DNA of 64,000 bases. It comes from Sphingobacterium sp. SYP-B4668. GTDB lineage: Bacteria > Bacteroidota > Bacteroidia > Sphingobacteriales > Sphingobacteriaceae. The notes under the pieces are model-generated. The model searched no databases. It worked only from the letters and a program-made list of their open reading frames with translations, and was not told the DNA's origin. Positions within the stretch are counted from its first letter, which is position 1, and every line of letters begins with the position of its first letter. The translations under genes were made by a program, and so were the position numbers. Positions 8,364 to 16,460 of this stretch are shown here, in pieces. The DNA is taken from positions 4,960,001 through 5,024,000 of the forward strand of contig NZ_CP115483.1 in the NCBI RefSeq assembly GCF_027627455.1, read 5' to 3'.

Positions 8364-8525
8364 AGCCTCTGTGGCGCAGACGAGAAGCTTACTATAGCGT
8401 TGAATGTATACACAGAGACTACCAAAGGCTGCTTGAGCATCCTAAACTGAATAATAAACGATTGCATGATACTTACCCTACACCGCAGAAAAGGGGTTAT
8501 CAGCGAATGAATAATAGATAATCGG

Positions 8526-10247
8526 ATGAAAAAACTAAGTATATTTTTGGGTCTATTGACATTTACAGTTGCTTCTGCATTTTCGCAGAGCGTCCTCAAG
8601 TCCCGCACATACCCTCAAAATTATTTCAGACAGCCTATGGATATAGCACCTCAAGCATCTGGAGGTTTTGGTGAGCTGAGGGGCACCCATTTTCATGCTG
8701 GGAATGATTATCGGACACAGCAACGTACAGGTATCCCGATTTATAGCGTTGCCGAAGGGTTTGTCTCACGCGTGAGGGTGCAAATCGGTGGGGGTGGCCT
8801 ATCGGTATATGTAGACCATCCCAATGGATATACTTCTGTATACCTACATATGGACAGCTTCAATGAGCAGCTATCACAGATTATCAAGGATGAGCAGTAT
8901 AGGAAAAAGAGTTATGATGTAGATGTAGAAATAGCTCGTAATAGAGTCCTGGTCTCCAAAGGCCAGCTTTTAGGAAAATCCGGAAATACGGGCGGCTCAG
9001 GTGGGCCACACTTACACTTTGAAATCCGTGACACCAAGACACAAAACCCGTTGAACTCGCAGTTATTCGGGTTGTATTTTAAAGATGATGTTCCCCCAAT
9101 TATTAGAGGTATGACCGTCTATGATATTGGCACAGATGTATTTGATGAAAATACACCGCGTCGACATCAGACAATCAAGGCCCTAGGCACAGGTAAGTAT
9201 GCACTGACAAGCGCAGCTCCTATCCCCGTAAATGGACGATTTGGATTAGGCATCAACGCTATCGACCGCCATACGGGGACGACATTTAGTTTTGGGGTCT
9301 ATTCCATCGAACTGTTGCTAGACGGGAAACCCATCAGTACGGTGGTCTTTGAAGAGCTTTCTTTTGCTACTTCACGAGCACTCAATTCGTATATCGACTA
9401 TCCTTACTTTGTCAAGACAAAAGCAAAAATCCAAAAAAGCTTTAAGGACCCCAACAACACTGCTCCAATATATAGGCATCTTGACAATCTAGGCTTCATC
9501 GAACTACGGGACAACAATCCGCACGAGATCGAGTATATTGTAAAGGATGTGCATGGCAATACGAGTAAGGTCGGTTTTACCGTGCAGCAAAACCCGACAT
9601 ACACCATTTCACGCAAGCCCCAAAAAGGGACAGCAATATTCAAATATGGCCAAGAAAATAATTACAGCACCAATAACATGCGCATAACGACCCCTAAAGG
9701 TATATTGTACAATGATCTCTATTTTAATCATGCTGAGGGCTCGAAACCAAAAGGAGGGTATAGCAACCTGCATCAAGTCCACAATGATATGGTGCCACTA
9801 TTGGATAGCTACAAGCTCAGTCTCAAACCTGACGCAACGCTCTCGTCCCGACTGCAGACTAAGGCGATAGTGGTTGACGATAAAGGGCGTTCGAAAGGCG
9901 GGCGTTATGAAAACGGTTGGGTAACTACTTCTCTACGAGATATGGGCAGTTTCTATATAGCCGTGGATACAGTCGCCCCGGTGATTACACCTCGAAATTT
10001 AAGTAACGGAAAAAATTTAACCAACCAATCTCGAATAGATTTCACCATTTCGGATCATCTTTCTGGCATCCAGAGCTTCAATGGATATATTGATGGCCAA
10101 TGGGTATTAATGGAGTATGACCCTAAAAATCGACATGTATGGCATAGCTTCGAACCATCATTAGGTAAGGGAACACATACCTTTAAACTGGAGGTACGGG
10201 ATTTGAAAGATAATGTCAAGACATATGAAGCCAGCTTTTCAAAGTAG
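8526..10247 (+). CDS. Secreted M23 family metallopeptidase
   Basis: Zinc peptidase of the LytM/M23 fold, 573 aa, exported by an N-terminal signal (FLGLLTFTVASAFS, cut near residue 20). The peptidase domain occupies about residues 35-175: the first zinc motif is H57-AGN-D61, and the second is PHLHFEIRD with His152 and His154. Such enzymes cut peptide cross-links in peptidoglycan. The large C-terminal part (about 180-573) contains Ig-like beta domains (SKVGFTVQQNP, DTVAPVITPRNLSNGK). The arrangement of M23 domain first and a long beta-rich tail is found in Bacteroidota envelope proteins. All zinc residues are present, so it is probably active in the periplasm or on the surface. Confidence 0.9.
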   Translation: MKKLSIFLGLLTFTVASAFSQSVLKSRTYPQNYFRQPMDIAPQASGGFGELRGTHFHAGNDYRTQQRTGIPIYSVAEGFVSRVRVQIGGGGLSVYVDHPNGYTSVYLHMDSFNEQLSQIIKDEQYRKKSYDVDVEIARNRVLVSKGQLLGKSGNTGGSGGPHLHFEIRDTKTQNPLNSQLFGLYFKDDVPPIIRGMTVYDIGTDVFDENTPRRHQTIKALGTGKYALTSAAPIPVNGRFGLGINAIDRHTGTTFSFGVYSIELLLDGKPISTVVFEELSFATSRALNSYIDYPYFVKTKAKIQKSFKDPNNTAPIYRHLDNLGFIELRDNNPHEIEYIVKDVHGNTSKVGFTVQQNPTYTISRKPQKGTAIFKYGQENNYSTNNMRITTPKGILYNDLYFNHAEGSKPKGGYSNLHQVHNDMVPLLDSYKLSLKPDATLSSRLQTKAIVVDDKGRSKGGRYENGWVTTSLRDMGSFYIAVDTVAPVITPRNLSNGKNLTNQSRIDFTISDHLSGIQSFNGYIDGQWVLMEYDPKNRHVWHSFEPSLGKGTHTFKLEVRDLKDNVKTYEASFSK

Positions 10248-10302
10248 TGCTTTACAAGGTTTAGTATTTATAATAGTAAGAATTACAAAGAATCATAACA
10301 AT

Positions 10303-10764
10303 ATGGCAACACTGGAAGTAGGGCAGCAAGCGCCGGATTTTAGCGCTAAAAACCAAAACGGCGAGATCGTGAATCTCCATGATTTCAAAGGAAAGAAGGT
10401 TATTCTTTATTTTTATCCGAAGGACAATACACCGGGGTGTACAACTGAGGCTTGCAATTTTAGGGACAATTATCAATCGCTCAAAAAGGATGGGTTTGAG
10501 GTATTGGGTGTAAGTATTGATGGGGGGGCATCCCATCAAAAATTCATCACCAAGCACGAGCTTCCATTTCAATTATTGGTTGATGAGGACAAGAGTCTCG
10601 TTGAGAAATACGGTGTATGGGTAGAGAAGAACATGTATGGAAAAAAATATATGGGCACAGCCCGCACTACATTTGTTATTAACGAACAGGGGCGTATCGA
10701 GCACATTCTCAAAAAAATAGACAATAAAAATGCATCACAACAGATTCGAGATTTATACGTCTAA
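10303..10764 (+). CDS. bcp: Thioredoxin-dependent thiol peroxidase, Bcp/PrxQ type
   Basis: Peroxiredoxin of 153 aa that reduces hydrogen peroxide and organic hydroperoxides in the cytoplasm at the expense of thioredoxin. The peroxidatic Cys46 is in PGCTTEACNF and the resolving Cys51 is five residues later, the hallmark of the PrxQ class. The start chosen is the ATG at 10303, giving MATLEVGQQAPDF. A longer in-frame start at 10213 lies inside the end of the M23 gene and adds 30 residues that are not part of the family. It is 55 bases from the M23 gene. Confidence 0.93.
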   Translation: MATLEVGQQAPDFSAKNQNGEIVNLHDFKGKKVILYFYPKDNTPGCTTEACNFRDNYQSLKKDGFEVLGVSIDGGASHQKFITKHELPFQLLVDEDKSLVEKYGVWVEKNMYGKKYMGTARTTFVINEQGRIEHILKKIDNKNASQQIRDLYV

Positions 10765-10839
10765 AGGACCATAAGAAATAAAGACAATCTTTAATCCTTT
10801 GATCTTTCATCTACCAAATATTTCTTATATTCGCCTCTT

Positions 10840-12309
10840 ATGAGCAAACAGACTGACGATTTTTTTAAAAGTATAGTATCACATGCAAAGGAATACGGTT
10901 TTGTGTTCCAATCGAGTGAGATATATGATGGCCTTAGTGCCGTATACGATTATGGTCAATTGGGTTCGGAGTTAAAGAACAACCTAAAGACCTATTGGTG
11001 GAAATCCATGGTGCAATTGAATGAGAACATCGTTGGTATCGATGCTGCAATCTTCATGCATCCAACAACATGGAAAGCTTCTGGACACGTGGATGGGTTC
11101 AATGACCCAATGATAGATAATAAAGATTCCAAGAAGCGTTACCGTGCTGACCAATTGATAGAAGACAAGATTGCGCGTTACGAGGCGGATGGAAAGACCG
11201 ATAAAGCAGCAGCTTTATTGAATGACTTGAACACGGCTTTGAACGCAGATGACCTTGCGGGATTGAAATCTATCATAGAAGAGCACAATATCGTATGCCC
11301 GGTATCTGGCACGAAAAATTGGACAGAGGTACGTCAATTCAACTTGATGTTTGCTACACAAATGGGCGCAATGGCAGATGGTGCAGAACAAGTATATCTA
11401 CGCCCAGAGACCGCCCAAGGTATCTTCGTCAATTTCTTGAATGTTCAGAAAACTGGCCGTATGAAGATTCCTTTTGGTATCGCACAAATTGGTAAAGCTT
11501 TCCGAAATGAAGTTATTGCCCGCCAATTTATCATGCGCATGCGCGAATTTGAACAAATGGAGTTGCAATTTTTCTGTCGTCCAGGCACAGAAATGGAATG
11601 GTACAACAAGTGGAAAGAAACCCGTCTAAAATGGCACTTAGCCTTGGGATTCAATCCAGACAACTATCGCTACCACGACCATGACAAACTCGCTCATTAT
11701 GCGAATGCTGCAGTTGATATCGAATTTAAGTTTCCGTTTGGCTTCAAAGAAGTGGAAGGCATCCACTCTCGCACGGATTTTGACTTGAAACAACATCAGG
11801 AGTTTTCAGGTAAGAAGATGCAATATTTTGATACTGAAATCAATCAGAATTATATCCCATATGTGGTAGAGACTTCAATTGGGCTCGATCGTTTGTTTCT
11901 AACCGTCCTGTGCAATTCATTAGTACAGGAGGATCTTTCTACTGAAGAAAAACAAGATTCACGTGTCGTCTTGAAGTTCCCTCCAGCATTAGCACCCGTC
12001 AAGGCTGCAATCCTGCCATTGACTAAAAAAGATGGTCTTCCAGAGAAAGCAAGAGAAATCATGGCTACCTTAAAGATGGACTACAACGTACAATATGATG
12101 AGAAGGATTCTATCGGAAAACGCTACCGTCGTCAAGATGCTATCGGTACTCCTTTCTGTATTACAGTAGACCACCAGTCTTTAGAAGATAATACGGTAAC
12201 CATCCGTCATCGTGATTCAATGGAACAAGAGCGTGTGGCTATCGCGGACTTGGAAAACATCACTCGGGAGCTAGTAGGATGGAATACCTTACTGAAACAA
12301 TTGCTATAG
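10840..12309 (+). CDS. glyS: Glycyl-tRNA synthetase, dimeric class II type
   Basis: Charges tRNA-Gly with glycine; cytoplasmic, 489 aa. It is the single-chain eukaryote/archaea-like form rather than the alpha2beta2 bacterial form, as usual for Bacteroidota. Class II motifs are visible: YLRPETAQGIFVNF, IPFGIAQIGKAFRNE, EQMELQFFC and the motif 3 region PYVVETSIGLDR. The C-terminal anticodon-binding domain begins around residue 395 (LAPVKAAILPLT). A TATATTCG element at 10826-10833, close to the TAnnTTTG consensus, lies just before the start with TTTG at 10798-10801. It ends at a strong shared terminator. Confidence 0.95.
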   Translation: MSKQTDDFFKSIVSHAKEYGFVFQSSEIYDGLSAVYDYGQLGSELKNNLKTYWWKSMVQLNENIVGIDAAIFMHPTTWKASGHVDGFNDPMIDNKDSKKRYRADQLIEDKIARYEADGKTDKAAALLNDLNTALNADDLAGLKSIIEEHNIVCPVSGTKNWTEVRQFNLMFATQMGAMADGAEQVYLRPETAQGIFVNFLNVQKTGRMKIPFGIAQIGKAFRNEVIARQFIMRMREFEQMELQFFCRPGTEMEWYNKWKETRLKWHLALGFNPDNYRYHDHDKLAHYANAAVDIEFKFPFGFKEVEGIHSRTDFDLKQHQEFSGKKMQYFDTEINQNYIPYVVETSIGLDRLFLTVLCNSLVQEDLSTEEKQDSRVVLKFPPALAPVKAAILPLTKKDGLPEKAREIMATLKMDYNVQYDEKDSIGKRYRRQDAIGTPFCITVDHQSLEDNTVTIRHRDSMEQERVAIADLENITRELVGWNTLLKQLL

Positions 12310-12327
12310 GCACGGTTTCTATAAAAA

Positions 12328-12363
12328 AATAAAAGGAGGTCCAACAATGGACCTCCTTTTATT
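12328..12363. terminator. Bidirectional terminator between glyS and the M64 peptidase gene
   Basis: Perfect 16-bp stem (AATAAAAGGAGGTCCA paired with its complement) around an ACAA loop at 12344-12347. It lies between convergent genes, ends in a T-run on the plus strand, and has a matching A-run on the left arm, so it can serve both directions. Confidence 0.85.
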
Positions 12364-12364
12364 T

Positions 12365-14083
12365 CTAATAGACTGTAACGGTTATCCGTTCGCTTACACA
12401 AGTAGTTTCCTTATCTACTTTCTGGACAAATACTTTGATAGGTCGCCCTGAGCGTTTAAGTGTCATGGTGTTATTTTTCCCAGTGGGTCTGACAAATTCT
12501 CCCCCTAGCTCGTCATACTGATAAATGGGTTGCCCATCCTCATTACTCCATATGTAATTGTATCGTCCATCCTCTTTTTCATCGACCCATAATAGCACTT
12601 TATCGGAAGCTTTAATATGTTGTACCTTGACCTTCTTTGGCGGGACAATCCGTGGAAGTACCTTAATGTTAACAGCACGTCGTTGGGATTTTCTTCCCTT
12701 CCAAACGCCTTCTATATAATAGGTCTTATTCACCGTGGTTCTCGGTACGACAAAATTTGTATTTGTCTTTATCGGCACTCCTCCTGACGGGGTATCATAC
12801 CACTGATAAACAAGACCTGAGGCTGGGTCTTTCACCGTTATGACTTGATAACCGTCGTAACAGGTTTCCAATGTATCCCCAAAAACGGAGACGGGCGAAG
12901 ATAGTGCAACGGGGTGATTACTTTGGATTTTCCATTCTACAGTATAGGTATGCACAGCATGTTCAACACTGCGAACTAGAGTCGTGTGATCATGCACCAC
13001 CGCTTTTAGGTTATTCTCGCCAGTTGTAAACATGCCTTGGTCTAAGTAGATACTATCTTTGTCAATATCGATGAGCTCGCCATTCAAATACCACTCGACT
13101 TTTAATGTGTTAGGTGATGGCTTGATTAAGGTCAATGACAATTTTGAAATATCCGCTGCTTTCAATATTTGTACAGCAGAGGGTGTCGCCCTCTTTATTG
13201 GATTGGTCAATTTATGAATCGTTTCTACAAAGGCCTCTTGACAGACGTTGCAAAACGGGGCCACCAAATATTGCATCTTACAATACTCATGTGGTCTGAA
13301 CCATGTTGATGGCGAAGCTTTTGCGCCATAGGCGTATACGCCTACTCCATTAGTCCCGACCCAATTTTTCCAACGCACCTTTGTCGGGTCGGCTTCCTGG
13401 GATCTATTGGGGCCTTCTATGGCATATTGATTTCCGGCCCAATACTCATCGGCCAATAGGGCAAAAGAATGTCCAATTTCGTGCACAGCGATGTCGTTAC
13501 TGGCAGCATTGACGGTTGCCGTTGCATACTTTCCTCCTGAACCACCGTAGAATGGAGAATTAACTAAAATCACGACCTGTGAATGATTAGGCACATGTTC
13601 CTTTAATACCTTTTGAATAGCTTGTTCATTGTGTGGAATCACCAATCTATGGAGTCCCATGTTATCAAAGCTACTACCAAATATGGTTTGTGGATTACTA
13701 GTAGGTACAGCAGCATTTCTAGCAAACTTGTTAAATCGAGCGGGCACTTCACCCACGGCATGTGCATCTTTGGGACAATCTGTTGCTATACCCCTATGGA
13801 TAGCACCCGACTCAGCGGAAGGGGTTCGAATGGCAAAAACATTGAAATAGTTAACATATTGACGAAAAGGCTCCGTCAAGAAGAAATAATTATTGAATCG
13901 CTTGGCATCTTCGACAAAATAATCCAATTCTTCTTCCGTGTACCCATCAGCCAATATGACCATATTGACCACATGTTGATCAGTACCCTGATACTGTAAG
14001 GTATCAATTGTATACTGTTGAGCATAGGTAGAACTGCCTATCAACAACGATACTGCAATATATATTAAAAGTGCTTTTTGCAT
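12365..14083 (-). CDS. Secreted M64 family (IgA-peptidase-like) metallopeptidase
   Basis: Zinc metallopeptidase of 572 aa, exported by a signal peptide (LLIYIAVSLLIGSSTYAQQ). The zinc site is H201-E-I-G-H205 followed by SFALLADEY, with Asp212-Glu213 spaced as in family M64, whose founding member is an IgA protease from a gut Clostridium. The upstream YTEEELDYFVEDA and PFRQYVNYFNVF segments also fit the family. The region after about residue 330 is beta-rich with Ig-like repeats (TYTVEWKIQ, VYQWYDTPSGGVP, TVNKTYYIEG). It lies 17 bases behind an AraC regulator and beyond two fucosidases, which suggests attack on glycoproteins. IgA cleavage itself is not implied; many environmental Bacteroidota carry M64 enzymes. 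Confidence 0.88.
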   Translation of the reverse strand: MQKALLIYIAVSLLIGSSTYAQQYTIDTLQYQGTDQHVVNMVILADGYTEEELDYFVEDAKRFNNYFFLTEPFRQYVNYFNVFAIRTPSAESGAIHRGIATDCPKDAHAVGEVPARFNKFARNAAVPTSNPQTIFGSSFDNMGLHRLVIPHNEQAIQKVLKEHVPNHSQVVILVNSPFYGGSGGKYATATVNAASNDIAVHEIGHSFALLADEYWAGNQYAIEGPNRSQEADPTKVRWKNWVGTNGVGVYAYGAKASPSTWFRPHEYCKMQYLVAPFCNVCQEAFVETIHKLTNPIKRATPSAVQILKAADISKLSLTLIKPSPNTLKVEWYLNGELIDIDKDSIYLDQGMFTTGENNLKAVVHDHTTLVRSVEHAVHTYTVEWKIQSNHPVALSSPVSVFGDTLETCYDGYQVITVKDPASGLVYQWYDTPSGGVPIKTNTNFVVPRTTVNKTYYIEGVWKGRKSQRRAVNIKVLPRIVPPKKVKVQHIKASDKVLLWVDEKEDGRYNYIWSNEDGQPIYQYDELGGEFVRPTGKNNTMTLKRSGRPIKVFVQKVDKETTCVSERITVTVY

Positions 14084-14100
14084 ATATTACTAGGTTCTGC

Positions 14101-14982
14101 TTATGAAATCTCTTTTAGCTTGTATGCTTCAACATATTCACTTGGAGAGAGTTTTATTATCTTTTTAAAGACTCGATTAAAGTTGACAACATTATTGAAG
14201 CCCGTACGAAAGGCAATATCTGCCATGTTTTCGGATTGCCCGTTGATTAAAAGTTTACAGGCTTGCTCCACCCGTATTTCATTCAAGAATGCGACGTAAG
14301 TTTTACGAGTGTGCTTTTTAAAATACTTACAAAAAGCATGTGGAGTCATATGAGCAACCTCAGAGATCTGCTCCAACGTCACTTTTTCAGTAAAGTGGGC
14401 AAAGGTATACTGAAAAATATCGTTCATTCGAATCCCCTCGTCATCTGAATACCTTTTTTGGGGGATACCTGTATATAGCGATGTCCAAAGTTCAATCTTC
14501 TTACTGAGATGATCGATTAAATTAAGGAATTGCAATAGCCGCTGAGTACCTTCGGATTGATTTATTTTCAGAAAATTGGATTTCAGCGGAATAGCATATT
14601 CTGCTGTTAGCTTTTTGCTTCCATTGATTTTTTCTAAAAATGATTTTGCCCCTTCAAACTCTGGAAGAGTAAAAAAATTGGCAAAGGCCTGATAATCGAT
14701 AAAGATATGTATGGCATGTATCCCTTGTTCCAACGGGGGTGCCGACACCATATCTGCCTTCTTAAACATATGCGCCTCATCGGCATCAACAATAAATACT
14801 TCGTCTTCGTCAAAGTGATGTGAGAAATTCCCAATCAAGAACGTTCCTTTGCCTTTTAAGATATAGGTCAACTGAATTTCTTTATGTCGGTGATAGTTAC
14901 CATAGAATTCAGGTAGTATATCTTCCTGCACACATACAGAGCCTTGGTCTGGGACCGGGACGGTAAATTGGACAATTCTCAT
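14101..14982 (-). CDS. AraC family transcriptional regulator with cupin sensor domain
   Basis: DNA-binding regulator, 293 aa. The N-terminal half is a cupin-like sensor (YGNYHRHKEIQLTYILKG, EVFIVDADEAHMFKK). The C-terminal 100 residues hold the two helix-turn-helix motifs of the AraC family (LEQISEVAHMTPHAFCKYFK and ADIAFRTGFNNVVNFNRVFK). I use the ATG at 14982; a GTG at 14997 would add five residues. It is probably an activator responding to a sugar or glycan breakdown product; its place between the fucosidase genes and the M64 gene suggests it controls this locus. A 13-bp inverted repeat just upstream could be its own operator. Confidence 0.88.
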   Translation of the reverse strand: MRIVQFTVPVPDQGSVCVQEDILPEFYGNYHRHKEIQLTYILKGKGTFLIGNFSHHFDEDEVFIVDADEAHMFKKADMVSAPPLEQGIHAIHIFIDYQAFANFFTLPEFEGAKSFLEKINGSKKLTAEYAIPLKSNFLKINQSEGTQRLLQFLNLIDHLSKKIELWTSLYTGIPQKRYSDDEGIRMNDIFQYTFAHFTEKVTLEQISEVAHMTPHAFCKYFKKHTRKTYVAFLNEIRVEQACKLLINGQSENMADIAFRTGFNNVVNFNRVFKKIIKLSPSEYVEAYKLKEIS

Positions 14983-15041
14983 CTTTGCTACATTCACAAC
15001 TTATATTGCTGAATATTTCAAAGATACGGATAAAATGTAGC

Positions 15042-15074
15042 AATAAATGTAAAGTGTTTAGCTTTACATTTATT
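15042..15074. promoter_or_regulatory. 13-bp inverted repeat upstream of the AraC gene
   Basis: AATAAATGTAAAG (15042-15054) and its exact complement (15062-15074) flank a 7-base loop. The end overlaps the stop codon of the TlpA-like gene, and the AraC start is 60 bases further on. It could be a terminator of the TlpA-like gene or an operator; the AT-rich stem without a clear GC core favours a protein-binding site. Confidence 0.4.
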
Positions 15075-16330
15075 TACAAAGCTTTCTTGATAGCGGATAA
15101 AAAATCAGGGGTAGCTGGATCACCTCCTCTTAGTTCTTTGATTTTAAGCGATTTGGGTTCGACCCAAATGTATGTAGGAAAGCTGCTTACATTATAGTTG
15201 TTAACGATAAAGTCTTTATCGGTGACATTCAATAGATAGCTATTCAATCCTAAGCCCAAGGATTTGTTGCCCGTCTCCCATTCTTCAAATTTTTTCTCGA
15301 CGGATAGGTAAATTACCGAGACACCTAAATTTTTTAATTGCGGCTCCTTATTCAGCAAAGTGGGAATATCCATTTTTGAAAAGCGATCTCGACTCGACCA
15401 TAGTGCGATAATTAACAGTTTGGAATCCCGGAATTTGGAAATATCCAAAGAGTCACCTTTAATATTACGAGGTGTAATACTTGGGAAAACGGGCATTTGC
15501 TCGTAGAAGTTCTTAACTCTTTCGACTTTAGCTTTTGCGGCAATCGTCAAAGGGTGCTGTTGTATTGAGGCGTCCAGACTATCTAATACGGTCCAATATC
15601 TAGCATAGTTGTTTTCATTGATAGTAATATACTTGAAAAGGTAGGGTGTTATCAAGGAAGTCCGGTGTTCCGGTTTGTTAACAAATAGGCTACTCACCTC
15701 TTCCCTTGGATTTTTCTTTGCTAATTCTTGACTCTCTTTACCTGCCTCTCGCATTCGATCTATGGCATAGTTATATTTGCTATCCTCTCCCTTACCGATG
15801 GTCATTAAGGAAGCTTTGAGCTGTGCAGCCTCGTTGGAAAGCGCTTCGCGTCTTGTATCCCATGTTTGCTTCACCTTAGCCACTTCCTTTTCAAAGACAA
15901 AAAGATTATTAGAGGCTTCGGAATTGGTTATGATTTCGGCAGCTTGAATTACATTTCCATCTCGATATTTTTGAACTTTAAATTCGTAGTCGCAATTGTT
16001 TTCCAGAAAAACTGGGTAGGTAATGCGAAATGATTTTTTCCCCGTGTCTTTGTCCTTGTAATCTGTCTTCACAATTAAATTATAGATACCGTCACTGACC
16101 AACTCTCCTTCCAAAATGAATTCGCCGTCCTTAACTGTAGTTTTTTGGAACTGCTGCAGTTCGTTATCGTAATTTTGAAGGTAAACTTGCATACCGTCGT
16201 TGAAATCTACCTTCCCCGTGATTTTGTATTTCACAATACCACCATTCTTGGTTTCGGTTTTACGATTTGACTGACAAGCTTGCAATACGAAGACAAGCAA
16301 AATACAACTGTAGGTAAAGTAGGCTTTCAT
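15074..16330 (-). CDS. DUF4369 / TlpA-like lipoprotein lacking the CxxC motif
   Basis: Envelope lipoprotein of 418 aa with lipobox LVFVLQAC (Cys19). An N-terminal DUF4369-like beta domain (about 33-130, KYKITGKVDFNDGMQVYLQN) leads to a helical linker and a C-terminal thioredoxin-like domain (about 280-418). At the place where TlpA proteins have WCxxC the sequence reads LWSSRDRFSK, with Asp and Ser in place of the two cysteines. The cis-proline region SSFPTYIWV is kept. It therefore cannot be a disulfide reductase of the usual kind and may serve a binding or structural role. It lies between the fucosidases and the AraC gene on the same strand, after a weak terminator. Confidence 0.8.
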   Translation of the reverse strand: MKAYFTYSCILLVFVLQACQSNRKTETKNGGIVKYKITGKVDFNDGMQVYLQNYDNELQQFQKTTVKDGEFILEGELVSDGIYNLIVKTDYKDKDTGKKSFRITYPVFLENNCDYEFKVQKYRDGNVIQAAEIITNSEASNNLFVFEKEVAKVKQTWDTRREALSNEAAQLKASLMTIGKGEDSKYNYAIDRMREAGKESQELAKKNPREEVSSLFVNKPEHRTSLITPYLFKYITINENNYARYWTVLDSLDASIQQHPLTIAAKAKVERVKNFYEQMPVFPSITPRNIKGDSLDISKFRDSKLLIIALWSSRDRFSKMDIPTLLNKEPQLKNLGVSVIYLSVEKKFEEWETGNKSLGLGLNSYLLNVTDKDFIVNNYNVSSFPTYIWVEPKSLKIKELRGGDPATPDFLSAIKKAL

Positions 16331-16419
16331 GCTATTTGGGATTAAAGAAAAAAAGATTAATGATGGAAAGTCGAGGCTAAAAAGATTGGGAAGACAAAAG
16401 GATCATAACTCCAACATAT

Positions 16420-16440
16420 AAAAATAGGATTTTTAATCCT
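16420..16440 (-). terminator. Terminator of the fucosidase operon
   Basis: On the minus strand the transcript reads AGGATT, loop AAA, AATCCT, then ATTTTTATAT. A short 6-bp stem with a U-rich tail, 20 bases after the GH95 stop. It suggests that GH29-GH95 end here and that the TlpA-like gene is transcribed separately or by read-through. Confidence 0.5.
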
Positions 16441-16460
16441 TTTGCCCTTGCTCCCATTTA

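Noticed and set aside
8366..8430. Imperfect inverted repeat (CTCTGTG/CACAGAG) after the FAH gene
   Set aside because: Short, with a large gap and no T-run; not enough for a terminator call.
10213..10302. Longer start for the Bcp gene
   Set aside because: The extra 30 residues overlap the M23 gene end and are not part of the peroxiredoxin family.
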